Assembly (NCBI RefSeq): GCF_032452875.1
Contig: NC_083869.1
Coordinates: forward strand, 123,448,001 to 123,512,000
Source: Bos javanicus
Taxonomy: Eukaryota > Chordata > Mammalia > Artiodactyla > Bovidae
Reading direction: 5' to 3'
Length of the DNA stretch: 64,000 bases
Part shown: positions 22,133 to 32,390 of the stretch, in pieces
Numbering within the stretch: the stretch's first letter is position 1
Layout of the letters: each line of letters starts with the position of its first letter
The notes under the pieces: generated by a model
Databases searched by the model: none
What the model was told of the DNA's origin: nothing
Seen by the model: the letters and a program-made list of their open reading frames with translations, nothing else
Made by a program: the position numbers and the translations under genes

Positions 22133-22323
22133 GTGAAGTCGCTCAGTCGTGTCCGACTCTTTGTGACCCTAAGGACTGTAGCCTGCCAGGCTCCTCCTTT
22201 CATGGGATTTTCCAGGCAAGAATACTGGAGTGGGGTGCCATTTCCTTCTCCAGGGGATCTTCCCAACCCAGGGATCGAACTCGGGTCTCCCGCATTGCAG
22301 GCAGACTCTTTACCGTCTGAGCC
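22133..22323 (-). mobile_element. Bov-tA SINE nested in MIR
   Basis: Well preserved minus-strand copy. The imperfect target repeats agtggtgaaa (22123-22132) and agtggcaaaa (22324-22333) lie inside MIR sequence. Confidence 0.93.
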
Positions 22324-22385
22324 AGTGGCAAAACAAAACGTCAAATCCATCTCTGCCTGACTCAAAAGCCCCATACTTCTAAACA

Positions 22386-22905
22386 TCAGGCGCTAAACCA
22401 TTCAACCAGCCCCTAACCCTGAGACCTCAACAAACCTCAACTCATGATTCCAACCCAAACCGGAAGATTCTCAAAGCTCAGCTGCACAGGCGCCCGCAAG
22501 GCTCCAGAGTTTGCAAACCGAGTCTTCACGATGGCTTTAATGTGGAGCTGCTTTGCTTCCCTTTCCGCGGGGTGTGAACACACGGCGGCAACAGGCTGTC
22601 TCTTGTTGTCTAAGCAGCGCTGAGAGTGAGTGTATCAAAGGGAATAGAGACCACGGTTGTTATTGCCAGAGGCGACATTAGCCAAGAGTTGGAAAATACA
22701 TGAAGGGCACTGGAGCGTGATCTGTTTGTCATTTGAACATGCTTTTGAAACAGCAAAGCACGCAGCCTCCAACAGGCAGACACAATTGTAGTCTCTCTTC
22801 CTGCTCTTGGCTGTCCCCTGGGCTGCTTCCCAGCAGCGACATCCTCTTTTTACCTCTCCTGCCAGGCTCAGTCTGTTAACTTTCATTTAAGGGGTGATTC
22901 ATAGC
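22386..22905. other. Unique block with retained CpGs, conserved non-coding candidate
   Basis: No repeat recognised. 22490-22620 keeps about nine CpGs in a CpG-poor neighbourhood. 'tatcaaaggga' at 22634-22644 fits a TCF/LEF-type site. This is inference from composition only. Confidence 0.3.
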
Positions 22906-23215
22906 CATACAGCTCATCAAATCTGGAAGGACCTTAGGGAGCCTCCAGTCCAACCTTGCTCATTTAACAGATGAGAAAACAGAGCCCTGGAGAGGCTGGG
23001 CACTGGTTCAAGTCAATAAGTAAACAATGGGGTATATTATATGCCAGGCTCTATGGTGAGCACGTCCATGGAGCTTATCACATTTAATCCTTCTGTGATA
23101 ACCTGTGAAGTGTTACTGTCTCCCAGCTTACTTTCGGGGAAACTGATTCTCAGGTTAAGTACCTGCTCAAGCTCACATAACTTGTAAAGTAACAGAGTTG
23201 ATTTTTAAACTTATC
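22906..23215 (+). repeat. Two adjacent MIR-type remnants
   Basis: The first (22906-23030) has 'gaaggaccttagggagcctc' and 'atttaacagatgagaaaaca'. The second (23031-23215) has 'tatatgccaggctctatggt', 'cacatttaatccttctgtga' and 'aagctcacataacttgtaaa'. Confidence 0.55.
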
Positions 23216-23224
23216 TGTTGTTGT

Positions 23225-23420
23225 TACATGGCTCAGTTGGTAAATCTTCTGCCTGCAATGCAGGAGACCTGGGTTCCATTCCTGGGTTGGGAAGATCCCC
23301 TGGGGGAGGAAATGGCAACCCACTCCAGTGTTCTTGCCTGGAGAACCCCATAGACAGAGGAGCCTGGCGGGCACAGTACATGGGTCGCAAGAGTCAGACA
23401 GGACTTAGCGGCTAAAACAC
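23225..23420 (+). mobile_element. Bov-tA SINE
   Basis: Plus-strand copy lacking the first bases of the head. It runs from 'acatggctcagttggtaaat' to 'agtcagacaggacttagcgg'. Confidence 0.9.
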
Positions 23421-24055
23421 AAACACATACAACACATCAAAGCTCAAGCCACGAACCACTGTGCACACCATGTGTCTATCTGCAGTTTCTCTTCTCTCCA
23501 GCCCTGTCCTTCGTGTCCATTTTGACCTCTATTGACCCCTTGTCACCTGGCTTGCAGTACCTGCCGTCATCAAAGGGAGGCTCCAGAGGAAAGTTGGTGG
23601 GTGCAAGGAGGGGTGCGTTGGGTGTTCTTCCTTTTTCCCTGGCATATCCGAAAGGCAGACTTTCCTGCTTCTTTGGTGTTTCTTTCCATGTTCACTGGCT
23701 TCTTCCCACCTTAAGTGGCTCTGGCAGCTGTGGGGTCAGTGATCACGGCAGTAGCAGCAGCATCACTGGCACCTCCAGAGCCAGCAGGAAGTGTGGCCCC
23801 CAGTTCTGCTAACAGTACCTTGTTCCTAGGGGTGGTAGCAACTTCCTGAAATTACTGACTTCTTGATTATCTCACCTTCAGTGTTTATTCATGCAGCTCT
23901 CTTAATACGGTGATAGGCAGTTCCCCAAATCAAATCTCTAAATTTGAAAATTTTCTGTGGCTTCCCCAAGTGGACCATGGAGGTTACAGCACGTGTCCCC
24001 AGGAGTGACTGCAGGAAACAAACCATCAAGAGTGGAACTTGGGGATAAATTAGGA
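23421..24055. other. Unassigned spacer
   Basis: No repeat recognised. A short frame (23513-23812) ends in a Ser/Gly-rich low-complexity stretch and is probably chance. Confidence 0.4.
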
Positions 24056-24405
24056 GGTTGGGATTAACATTTACACACTACTGTGTATGAAATAGATAAC
24101 CAACAAGGACCTACTGCATAGCACAGAAAATTATACTCAATATTTTAAATAACTTATATCAGGAAGAATACCAGATTGGGTAGCCATTCCCTTCTCCAGG
24201 GGACCTTCCTGACCCCAGATCAAACCCAGATCTCCAGAACTGCAGGCAGATTCTATATTGTTGGAGCCACCATGGAAGTCACCAAAGGAAAAGAATCTGG
24301 GAAAAAAAAAAAAAAATATATATATATATGTATAAACTGAATCACTGTTTGTATACCTGAAACTAATACGACATTGTAAATCGACTACACTTCAAACAAA
24401 GAATG
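24056..24405 (+). mobile_element. L1 3' end of the artiodactyl type, interrupted
   Basis: 'agataaccaacaaggaccta' and 'ctgcatagcacagaaaatta' before the insert, and 'aaggaaaagaatctggg', 'aactgaatcactgtttgtat' and 'cgacattgtaaatcgactac' after it, are the familiar L1 3' untranslated region of this mammal group. An (A)n(TA)n run occupies 24302-24329. Confidence 0.65.
24158..24280 (-). mobile_element. Bov-tA SINE, half copy nested in L1 3' region
   Basis: Contains the head and middle on the minus strand ('gagccaccatggaagtc' back to 'aggaagaatacc') but lacks the 3' half. That is the opposite of normal 5' truncation, so a later deletion is likely. Confidence 0.8.
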
Positions 24406-24670
24406 GGACTTGGGTTTTGGCTGGCTGGTAAGTGGGGGTGACCTCATTATCAGTGAACAATGGAGCCCTGGGACTCCCTAGATGCAATGATATCAAAATT
24501 GCCTAAATAATTTAAAAAAATGATCAAAGCTGCTTAAATGATGTGGTTGTGTGCAATACAGTGCCAGCTGAAGGCAAAACTTTGTCAACCCCATGGCTGC
24601 TAATTTGACCATCATGGTAATATCGATGACTATTTACAAGGGTCATAGGATGTGATGATTACTTATGACT
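24406..24670. other. Short unassigned spacer
   Basis: AT-rich. Nothing recognised. Confidence 0.4.
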
Positions 24671-24683
24671 AATGCCTGTTTCA

Positions 24684-24869
24684 GACAGTAAAGTGTCTGC
24701 CTGCAGTGCGGGTTCGATCCCTGGGTTGGGAAGATCCCCTGGAGAAGGAAATGGCAACCCACTCCAGTACTCTTGCCTGGAAAATTCCATGGACTGATGA
24801 GCTTGGTGGGTTACAATCCATGGGGTCACAAAGAGTCGCACACAACTGAGTGACTTCACTTTTACTTTC
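24684..24869 (+). mobile_element. Bov-tA SINE with perfect 13-bp target duplication
   Basis: Plus-strand copy with a shortened tRNA-derived head. aatgcctgtttca flanks it at 24671-24683 and 24870-24882. Confidence 0.95.
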
Positions 24870-24882
24870 AATGCCTGTTTCA

Positions 24883-25334
24883 AATAGTTTACAGAAAGAA
24901 ATTCAGGAGCTCAGAGCTTTAAACTATCAGCCCAATGCATGATTACAGAACTGTGTCATGACTCTCAGGATCCCTTATCTTTGGTAGCCACGGGACAGAT
25001 ATGGCTGAAAATCTGATGCCAAACTCACTCACATGAGTTCCAGAATCACCATCTAAGCTGAACCCAGGGCTTTATGTGAAAGCTTTATGTCAGTTCTTGT
25101 ATGTGAAAGTTAAGGCATTTGCTGGGTTAGTAGAGGGACCCTGAGAATGGGCATGAGAGCTCAGATGAATCAAAATGTCTTTTTCTTCTGCATTTCTCTG
25201 AGACTCCCTTTGTCATCAGAAGCAGTTGTCCTTCCCTGGTCTAAGGAAACTAACATTCATTTCTTGAAGATCTTATAATAATAAAAACTTAGAGGTGGTA
25301 ATTCCAATTACAACCCCATTCGCCTTGCCTTATT
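24883..25334. other. Unassigned spacer upstream of the ERV remnant
   Basis: No clear repeat. It may contain 5' parts of the ERV too diverged to read. Confidence 0.35.
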
Positions 25335-27810
25335 AGCCTGTGTAGAAAGCAGTCATATCTTAGAAAATGATTGTGGATTATCATAAAATGAATCAGAGAG
25401 TGAAGCCAATTGCAGCTGTGGTTGAGATCAACACTACCCCTGGCCCTGTGGAAAATAAACATCATTTCAGGCACTGTTTACAGTTATTGAGCTGGCAAAT
25501 GCTTTCCTTCTCTATAGTAATTTGCAATGAGTTAACTTTATCCTGGAAGGCATGTCAATACACCTTAGCTTGAAGTAGGGCTCTCTTGGCTCTCCTGATT
25601 TGCCATAATCTAGTCTAAGGCGCCTTGGTCATTTTACTATCTCATGAAGCATCACCCTGATTCATCAGTTTGATGACAGCATTCTGACTGGAAGTGTTAA
25701 TCAGGAGGTAGAAGTAAGATAAGTGCCTTCCTGTGGTGCATGCATGTCGGATGGGTGGGAAATGGAAATAAACCCCATGAGTAATCAGTGGCTTGTTACT
25801 TTGGTCAATGAGTCCAGCAGTATAGACAACTGGGGGATAGATCATCCATAATGAAAAAAGTCTCTGTGCCTTGCACCACCTACCTCCAATCAAAATTACC
25901 AGATAGCATGTAAAGCTGCCAGTTTTGAGTAGAGCCCAGAGCAAGAAAAGCATCCACAGCAGGTCCAGGCTGCAGTGGGAAATGCTTTGCCACCAGACCT
26001 TTTGACCCAAGGGATCTGATGGTCACCAGAGTTTATGTGACAAACACGGATGCTGTAGCAAGTCTGGCTAGTGCTAGTAGGGATTCAGAGTGAAGAGCCT
26101 TACTTATCCGAAGTATAAACAATCCCTCTTCTGCAGAGTGTCCCCTATTTGACAAGTATTCTCTGGTTTGCTTTGGGGCCCCAGGGGAGACTGAACACCT
26201 AACTGTGGAAAAAGTGATTGCATCTGAGTGCTTATGACAAAGAGGTCAGAAGGATGGCCTTATACAAAAGAGATCTATCTTCAAATGAAAGGAGTCTGTG
26301 CAAGTTTAAGTTCAAGAGAGTTTCAAGGACACAAATAAGTTATGCAAGCGAGTGATTAATCCCACGGCATGTACTCCTAATGATTTCTTAGTTTTCCCTC
26401 AACTCACATGGGTGGTCTCAGGGGAGGTTCCCCAAGATAGGGTAGAAATAGCAGAAAACACTTGAGCTTGGCTTACATGTGGTTCTTCATGCTATGCTGG
26501 CACCAGTGGAAATGAAATGAAATGCGGTAGCACTAGTCCTTCTTGGGATTAGTAGGGGACACTCTGCAGGAGAGGGCATCCCTGAAGGGCAGAGATGAAG
26601 GGGCAGTCTGTCAGGGAACAGAACGTCAAGTAACACCTTTGTCTGCTCACTTGGCTTGAGGGGAGAGATGGCCAGAGGCAAATATTTCCCTTAGTTCATG
26701 GGCTGGGTCCAAAACACGACATGGTGACTAGGAAAATCATAAGATGGGAGTGCTGGTGACAAGGAGATTTGGGGAAAAGATAGGCTTTGAGGTCTCTTGG
26801 GATGGCAGGGTGTACAAGAGAAGCTCTGCAGAAGACACCATAAATAATCAGTCGAAAAGAGATCCATCCTGTGCATGTGAGCTGGCCTGTGTCCCTGGAC
26901 GCTCAAGTGCTTGTGATGCTCCCGGGCATCATTGCCATGGTGACAAGAATAGATACTATGCATGGTCTTAACAACATGAGCTTTCTCTTACCCAAGCCTA
27001 ATCTAGACATAGCCACTAATGAGTGCCCAATATTTCAATGTGAGTCTAACACTGAGCCCTTAATATGGCAACATTTCCTGGGATGACCAAGTAGCCACTT
27101 GGTGACAGGTTGGTTACTTTATATCCCTTCCATCAGGAGGGGGCAGGCATTATCTTTGAGGAATACACCCTAATATTTCTATCAGTTCCTCTAACTATGG
27201 ATCTACAGAATATCTCACTATTATCATGATGTCTCATGTAACACTGCTTCTACCTAAAGAACAGATTTTCTAGAACGAGATATGGACAAGGGGCTCATGC
27301 CTGTGAAATTCACAGTATGCCTCACATTTCCGTAAAGGAGCTACAGTGAGTGAATGGGAGAATGGCCCACTGATGACTCAATACAGGGCTGCCCAGGAAA
27401 GAGCATCCTGCAAAGTCTATGTGGGTCCTACAGGATGGGGTACCCATATGTGGCCTGTCCGTCTCTTAGCCAGGACTCTGGGTCCAGGAATCAAGGAGTA
27501 GAAGCAGGAATGTTTGTTTGCTCCCACTATTATACCTAAGAACTCACAAAAATTTTGATTTCTGTGCTCTGATGATTAAAATATAGTACTTCCCAAGAAG
27601 AGATGGTTTCACCAGGGAATGCCACCATAGCTCCTTTGAACCAGGAGCTGAGAAGGCCACTCGGTCAACCTGGTTTCTTCATTTTCCTGAAACACCAGGT
27701 ACAGAAGAGGGTTCTGAACTGGTTGGGGGATTGGTCCTGATTATCAAGATTAAACTGGCTGCAGGCAACAAAAGGGGGCATAAACCTAGGGGTTTCTCTG
27801 GCTGTGTCTA
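25335..27810 (+). pseudogene. Endogenous retrovirus pol remnant (RT to integrase, possible dUTPase)
   Basis: Plus-strand fragments of a retroviral polymerase in the usual order. Near 25373 there is a reverse transcriptase block VDYHKMNQ followed by PIAAVVEINT. At 25669-25677, in another frame, FDD stands where the catalytic Y-x-D-D should be. Near 27020 an integrase zinc-finger-like ECPIFQCE follows LPKPNLDIATN. At 27480-27503 the string GSRNQGVE lies in an integrase C-terminal or post-integrase context, and near 27730-27750 IGPDYQD resembles a dUTPase loop. All parts carry many stops and shifts, and no gag or env was recognised. A dUTPase after integrase would favour the ERV-L group, but class I cannot be excluded. 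It is non-functional. Confidence 0.65.
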
Positions 27811-28049
27811 GCAGTGAAATGTAGTAGAAGACTACATATCAACCCCATAAAGGCAGACCCACAAGAAACTTAAACCATTTATGAAAAGAGTTTTAAATTA
27901 CCCATGCGTTAAATAGAACTGACCAAGCAGGAAAAGGGTGGTAGGAGAAAAGAGTTGTAAATATTAACTACAGCCTGTTGATCAGTTATGATGGTAGCAG
28001 TTATGAATATTTTATTTTATTTCTTGATATTTATGTATATTAGCAATTT
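27811..28049. other. Short AT-rich spacer between ERV remnant and LTR
   Basis: Unassigned. It could be internal ERV sequence, but nothing aligns by eye. Confidence 0.35.
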
Positions 28050-28412
28050 ACTATAGATGGGATGCTTGTGTTTCCTCAACATTCACATGCTGAAACCTGA
28101 TCCCCAGTGTGATGGGATTAGGGGGTTGGACTTTGGGAGGTGATTTAGGTCATGAGGATGGAACCCTCATAAATGAGATTAGTGTCCTTATAAAAGGACA
28201 AGAGCTCCCGTGCCCCTTATACCATGTGAGGGCACGGAGAAGACAATCATGTATGAATTAGGAAGTGGTCTTCACTAGACACGGAATCTGCTGGTGCCTT
28301 GATTCTTGGACTTCTCTGCTTCTAGAATTGTGATGAATAAACTTCTTTTGTTTTTAAGACACTCCATCTAGGGTAATTTTATTACAGCAGATCAAAAAGA
28401 TTAAGATATCAT
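28050..28412 (+). mobile_element. MaLR-type LTR (MLT1/MST-like), solitary
   Basis: The whole LTR pattern is readable: 'aacattcacatgctgaaacc', 'ccagtgtgatgggattaggg', 'ttgggaggtgatttaggtca', 'acacggaatctgctggtgcc' and a 3' end near 'gattaagatatc'. A TATAAAAG box lies at 28189-28196 and an AATAAA signal at 28336-28341, placed as expected for U3 and R. I see no partner LTR on the other side of the pol remnant. Confidence 0.82.
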
Positions 28413-28451
28413 TTGTTTTTTGCCATTCTTTTTTTCTGCTATTTTATATTA

Positions 28452-28785
28452 GAGAGTCCCTTGGTCTGCAAGATCAAACCAGTCAATCCTAAAGGAAATT
28501 AACCCTGAATATTCATTGGAAGGATTGATGCTGAAGCTGAAGCTCCAATCCTTTGGCTACCTGATGCAAAGATCTGGCTCACTGGAAAAGACCCTGATGC
28601 TGGGAAATATTGAAGGCAGGAGGAGAAGGGGGAAACAGAGGACAAGATGGTTGGATGGCATCACCGACTCGATGGATGTGAGTTTGAGCAAAGTCCTGGA
28701 GACGGTGAAGGACAGGGAAGCTTGTTGTGCTGCAGTTCACGGGGTCACAAAGAGTTGGACATGACTGAGCAACTGAACAACAACA
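28452..28785 (+). mobile_element. BovB LINE 3' fragment
   Basis: From 'agagtcccttggtctgcaag' to the 3' end 'gagcaactgaacaacaacaa'. 5'-truncated. The frame at 28516-28764 is the remaining C-terminal BovB coding segment (GRRRRGKQRTRWLDGI). Confidence 0.92.
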
Positions 28786-29302
28786 AGGATTTAGATCATT
28801 GTAGTTTTTCCATAAACTGAATATCCAGGTGAGACTGTGATAAAGTCGGAAGAATTCTCAAAACCCAGAGTTGAAGAAAGCTGCTGATGGAGCTTAGTGT
28901 CTTTCTTCTCCAGGAAAGAACAGAGGATATGTTCCCTTATAGGAGAGTTAACCATGCTGGGTGGAAGCATGAAGCTGTAGTAGTTATTCATGGATGTGGG
29001 TGGAAGGGTGAGCATGGGTGCTGAGTGGTCAAGGAATGACAAACAGAATATCTTCGTGTTTACCATCAACTCTATTCCCATTCTTTCCTCTCTCCAGATT
29101 GGAGGGATGGACTTTGGAAACTACATTGCCCAATCTCCTTTGCTAGCAGCCTTCCTGTTATATCATTCAGTGGGAGGTGTCAATGGAGAGGGGCAGGTGG
29201 AAGGAGGAGGGAGGCCATTGCTCTTCCATTCTCTTTCTGGAGGTTTCCCTGCAGTGGAGGGTGACTATGGACTCAACAGATGTGTTCCAGCAGACTTATG
29301 GT
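28786..29302. other. Unassigned spacer
   Basis: 'ggaaactacattgcccaatc' at 29117 resembles the start of some old DNA-transposon repeats, but I cannot assign it. No exon supported. Confidence 0.35.
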
Positions 29303-30010
29303 AAATTAATTCATTCGCTTAACACGTACTCACTGAGATACAGCACTGAATGGAACACAATTTCCGCCTGTAAGGAGCTCACAGTTTAGAGAAAGATTAG
29401 AAAACTATAGTCCACCAGCCAAGTCAGGCCTGCCCACGTTATGCATGGGCTGCAAGCTGAGAGTCATTTTTAAAGTTGTAAGTTATTGACCAAAAAAAAA
29501 AAAAATCAACAGAAGAATATTTTGTAACACATGAGAACTACATGGTTTATATTTTAGTGTCTATAAATAAAGGTTTTTTTTTTTTTTTTTTTTTTGAGCA
29601 TAGCCAGGCTAGCAGAGCTGAGAAATTGCAAGAAAGATAAGACTATTTAAAGCCTAAGTTATTTGCTGTCTGGTCCGCTATCAAAAAAGTTTGCCTATCC
29701 CTGACGCAGAGGGTAAGACAGAATGAGGCAGGGAGTGAGGTGAGAGCCCCTGGAGCCTGTACTGTGCCCTGCTGGAGGGTAGAGGAAGGCAAGACCACTT
29801 CTGGTGGGAAGGAACAGCTTCCAGGCAGAGGAGACAGCTCCACAAAGGCCTAGAGCCATGAACCCCCACGGCTAGTCTGAGATGGTTGTTTAGTGTGGAG
29901 TGAGAGGTGAGGGAGAGCTGAAAGAGCCCGACTGGAAAGGGGCTTCAGTACCCAAAGGTAAGGGTGAGACTCATGCCCGGAGTAGCACAGAGACATTGCT
30001 CCATGGAATA
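29303..30010 (-). repeat. L2 LINE, reverse orientation, split by a hAT-like element
   Basis: 'taattcattcgcttaacacg' and 'gtaaggagctcacagtttag' before, and 'gagccctggagcctg', 'ggaacagcttccaggcagag' after the insert, follow reverse L2. Confidence 0.6.
29388..29702 (-). mobile_element. hAT-type DNA transposon remnant nested in L2
   Basis: The right end 'aaaaaagtttgcctatccct' is the reverse of the common hAT terminus starting caggg..ggcaaac. 'ttatttgctgtctggtccgc' and 'gtctataaataaagg' are internal landmarks. The left end 'gattagaaaactatagtcc' is a diverged inverted terminus. A pure T run occupies 29574-29595. A target duplication is not clear. Confidence 0.6.
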
Positions 30011-30074
30011 GAGGATATTTAGGGCAGGGGACTTTGGCTACAGAATGAAGGAATTGCCGGGGGATGTGACAAAT

Positions 30075-30285
30075 AGCCGGAGAGCACTTAGAAGCTGTGT
30101 GACCTTGGACAGGCCCTTAACCTCTCTGAGCCTTCCTCAACAGTCTGCTGGGGATCACAATACCCTCCTCTGAGAGCTGTTGGGAGGACTGGAAATGCTG
30201 ATCTACATCATGTATTAAGGTGTTTGGTTCCCAGTTGTTGTGGAGAGCGAGGCCATTACTATTAAAGTAATGAGAACAGTTCTGC
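30075..30285 (+). repeat. MIR SINE remnant
   Basis: 'agctgtgtgaccttggacag', 'gcccttaacctctctgagcc' and 'agctgttgggaggactggaa' in MIR order. Confidence 0.75.
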
Positions 30286-31080
30286 AGGGGCAGACCTGCC
30301 ACCCCAGCTGTGTGCTCCTTGTGGGTCAGCATGCTGGCTGATCAATTCATGAATCCTGAAAAATGGACAGAGCAGGAGAGTTAGTTCCTGGGGACCAAAG
30401 AAGGAAAGATCAAAGGCTGATTTGCATGACTGTCCTGGACCCCAGGAGAGACCCAGGGATGGAAGTTGCTGAGAGAAGGAAACTTACACCCTCAAAGGAC
30501 TTGTCATATTGCCTTCAGACAGTAGGGCTGACAAGGGACCCCAGTTTTCTCCACCTGTCACTGCTGGCTCTGGGACCTTGTGAGGATGTCCTCTGGAACA
30601 TCAGGGGGTTAGAGTGGAGGACTACTCTTTTACTAGAAGCTTCTTAGGCATCCTTCACAGGTCATGGATCCAACTCCTAGGAGCCAGGAGTCCTGTCTCA
30701 CCAATGGGACCATGAACACCCCTGTCCTGGCCTTCACAGCTCTCATTCCTCTGCCTCCACACTACCCAGTGGCCTGGACCTGACCCCACTTGGAGGGAAG
30801 CCTGCCAGACAGTGCCCACTGGGCCACCTGGCCATGTAGTGTGACCCTGCAGGTTCATAAAAGCCATGGTTCCAGGACTGGGTGTGTGGGAGAGAGACCC
30901 TGGGGAAGCCAGAGCCATGGCAGCCGGCAGGAATGAGTGACCATCCCCCATCTGGAGGTGAGACCACATTTTCAAACTTCAGAGCTGGAAAGGGCAGCAG
31001 GGCCCCAGCCCCAGGCAACCACTTTATGCGTGTACCCAAAGAAGTCAGTGTCAGAGCCAAGACTAGAGCTCAGGGCTCAG
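30286..31080. other. Unassigned spacer before the minisatellite
   Basis: About 800 bases without a repeat I can name. The long frame that enters the minisatellite starts here at 30882 but has no domain. 31000-31080 resembles a MIR end but is weak. Confidence 0.35.
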
Positions 31081-32390
31081 GACCCCCCATCCGGGGCTCT
31101 TTCCCCTGGACTCCTCCCCTAGACTCTCCATCCATCTGGGGCGCCTTCCTAGACTCCCCATCCATCCAGGGCTCCTCCTCTGGACTCCCCATCCACCTGG
31201 GGTCCTCCCCTGGACTCCCCATCCATCCAGAGCTCCTCCTCCGGACTCCCCATCCACCCGGGGCTCCTCCCCTGGACTCCCAATCCATCCGGGGCTCCTC
31301 CCATCCATCCGGGGCTCCTCCCCCGGGCTCCCCATCCAGGACTCCCCCCCCAGACTCCCCATCCAACCAGAGCTCCTCCCCTGGACTCCCCATCCATCTG
31401 GGGTGCCTTCCCAGACTCCCCATCCATCCAGGGCTCCTCTTCTGGACTCCCCATCCACCTGGGGTCCTCCCTTGGACTCCCCATCCATCCAGGGCTCCTC
31501 CTTCGGACTCCGCATCCACCCGGGGCTCCTCCCCTAGACTCCCCATCCATCCGGGGCTCCTCCCTCGGACTCCCCATCCAGGACTCCTCCCCCTGGACTC
31601 CCCATCCAACCAGAGCTCCTTCCCTGGACTCCTCATCCATCTGGGGCTCCTCCCCCAGACTCCCCATCCAGGACTCCTCCCACTGGACTCCCCATCCACC
31701 CGGGGTTCCTCCCCTGGACTCCCCATCCAGCCTCCTTTCCTTGACTCCGCATCCGGGGCTCCTCTCCTGGACTCCCCATTCAGCCTCCTCTCCTGGACTC
31801 CGCCTCCGGGGCTCCTCTCCTGGACTCCCCATTCAGCCTCCTCTCCTGGACTCCACATCCGGGGCTCTTCTCCTGGACTCCCCAACCATCTGGGGTTCCT
31901 CTCCCGGACTCCCCATCCAGCCTCCTCTCCTGGACTCCGCATCCGGGGCTCCTCTCCTGGACTCCACATCCAGGGCTCCTCTCCTGGACTCCCCATCCAG
32001 CCTCCTCTCCTGGACTCCACATCCGGGTCCTCTCCTGGACTCCCCAACCATCTGGGGTTCCTCCCCCAGACTCCCCATCCAGCCTCCTCTCCTGGACTCC
32101 CCATCCAGCCTCCTCTCCTTGACTCCGCATCTGGGGCTCCTCTCCTGGACTCCCCATCCAGCCTCCTCTCCTGGACTCCACATCCGGGTCCTCTCCTGGA
32201 CTCCCCAACCATCTGGGGTTCCTCCCCCGGACTCCCCATCCAGCCTCCTCTCCTGGACTCCCCATCCAGCCTCCTCTCCTTGACTTCGCATCCAGGGCTC
32301 CTCTCCTGGACTCCACATCCAGCCTCCTCTCCTGGACTCTGCATCCAGCCTCCTCCCCTGGACTCCCCATCCGGGGTTCCTCCCACCACC
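31081..32390 (+). repeat. C-rich minisatellite with two-level organisation
   Basis: About 45 tandem units of 25-31 bases, each built on 'gactccccatcc' followed by a variable middle and 'ctcctcccctg'. Block 1 (31122-31626) is two higher-order copies of about 262 and 243 bases. A transition (31627-31822) leads to block 2, three higher-order copies at 31823-31986, 31987-32147 and 32148-32308 of 164, 161 and 161 bases. The unit order in each of the last two is 26, 25, 31, 26, 26 and 27 bases. The plus strand is strongly C-rich, so the minus strand has regularly spaced GGGG runs. Units contain no stop in most phases, which is why long frames appear on both strands (516 codons plus, 462 codons minus). 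I read these as by-products, not a gene. Confidence 0.9.

Larger units (their letters stand above)
21320..22385 (+). repeat. MIR SINE split by an older insertion and by a Bov-tA
   Basis: MIR-like first part at 21320-21428 (agcatgtgctaggggctgtt ... agaagtaggtg), middle part at 22058-22122 (attattccaacttaacaagt, atgagtctcagag) and last part at 22334-22385 (ctgcctgactcaaaagcccc). The gaps are an unassigned block of about 630 bases and a younger SINE. Confidence 0.5.

Noticed and set aside
25642..26010. 122-codon minus-strand frame with hydrophobic stretches
   Set aside because: It is antisense to the decayed retroviral pol region, whose sense-strand motifs explain the sequence better.
28189..28196. 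TATAAAAG as a gene promoter
   Set aside because: It lies at the expected place inside a MaLR LTR, so it is explained by the LTR.
31081..32390. CRISPR array
   Set aside because: Regular spacing is due to tandem minisatellite units. There are no unique spacers between constant repeats, and the DNA is from a mammal.
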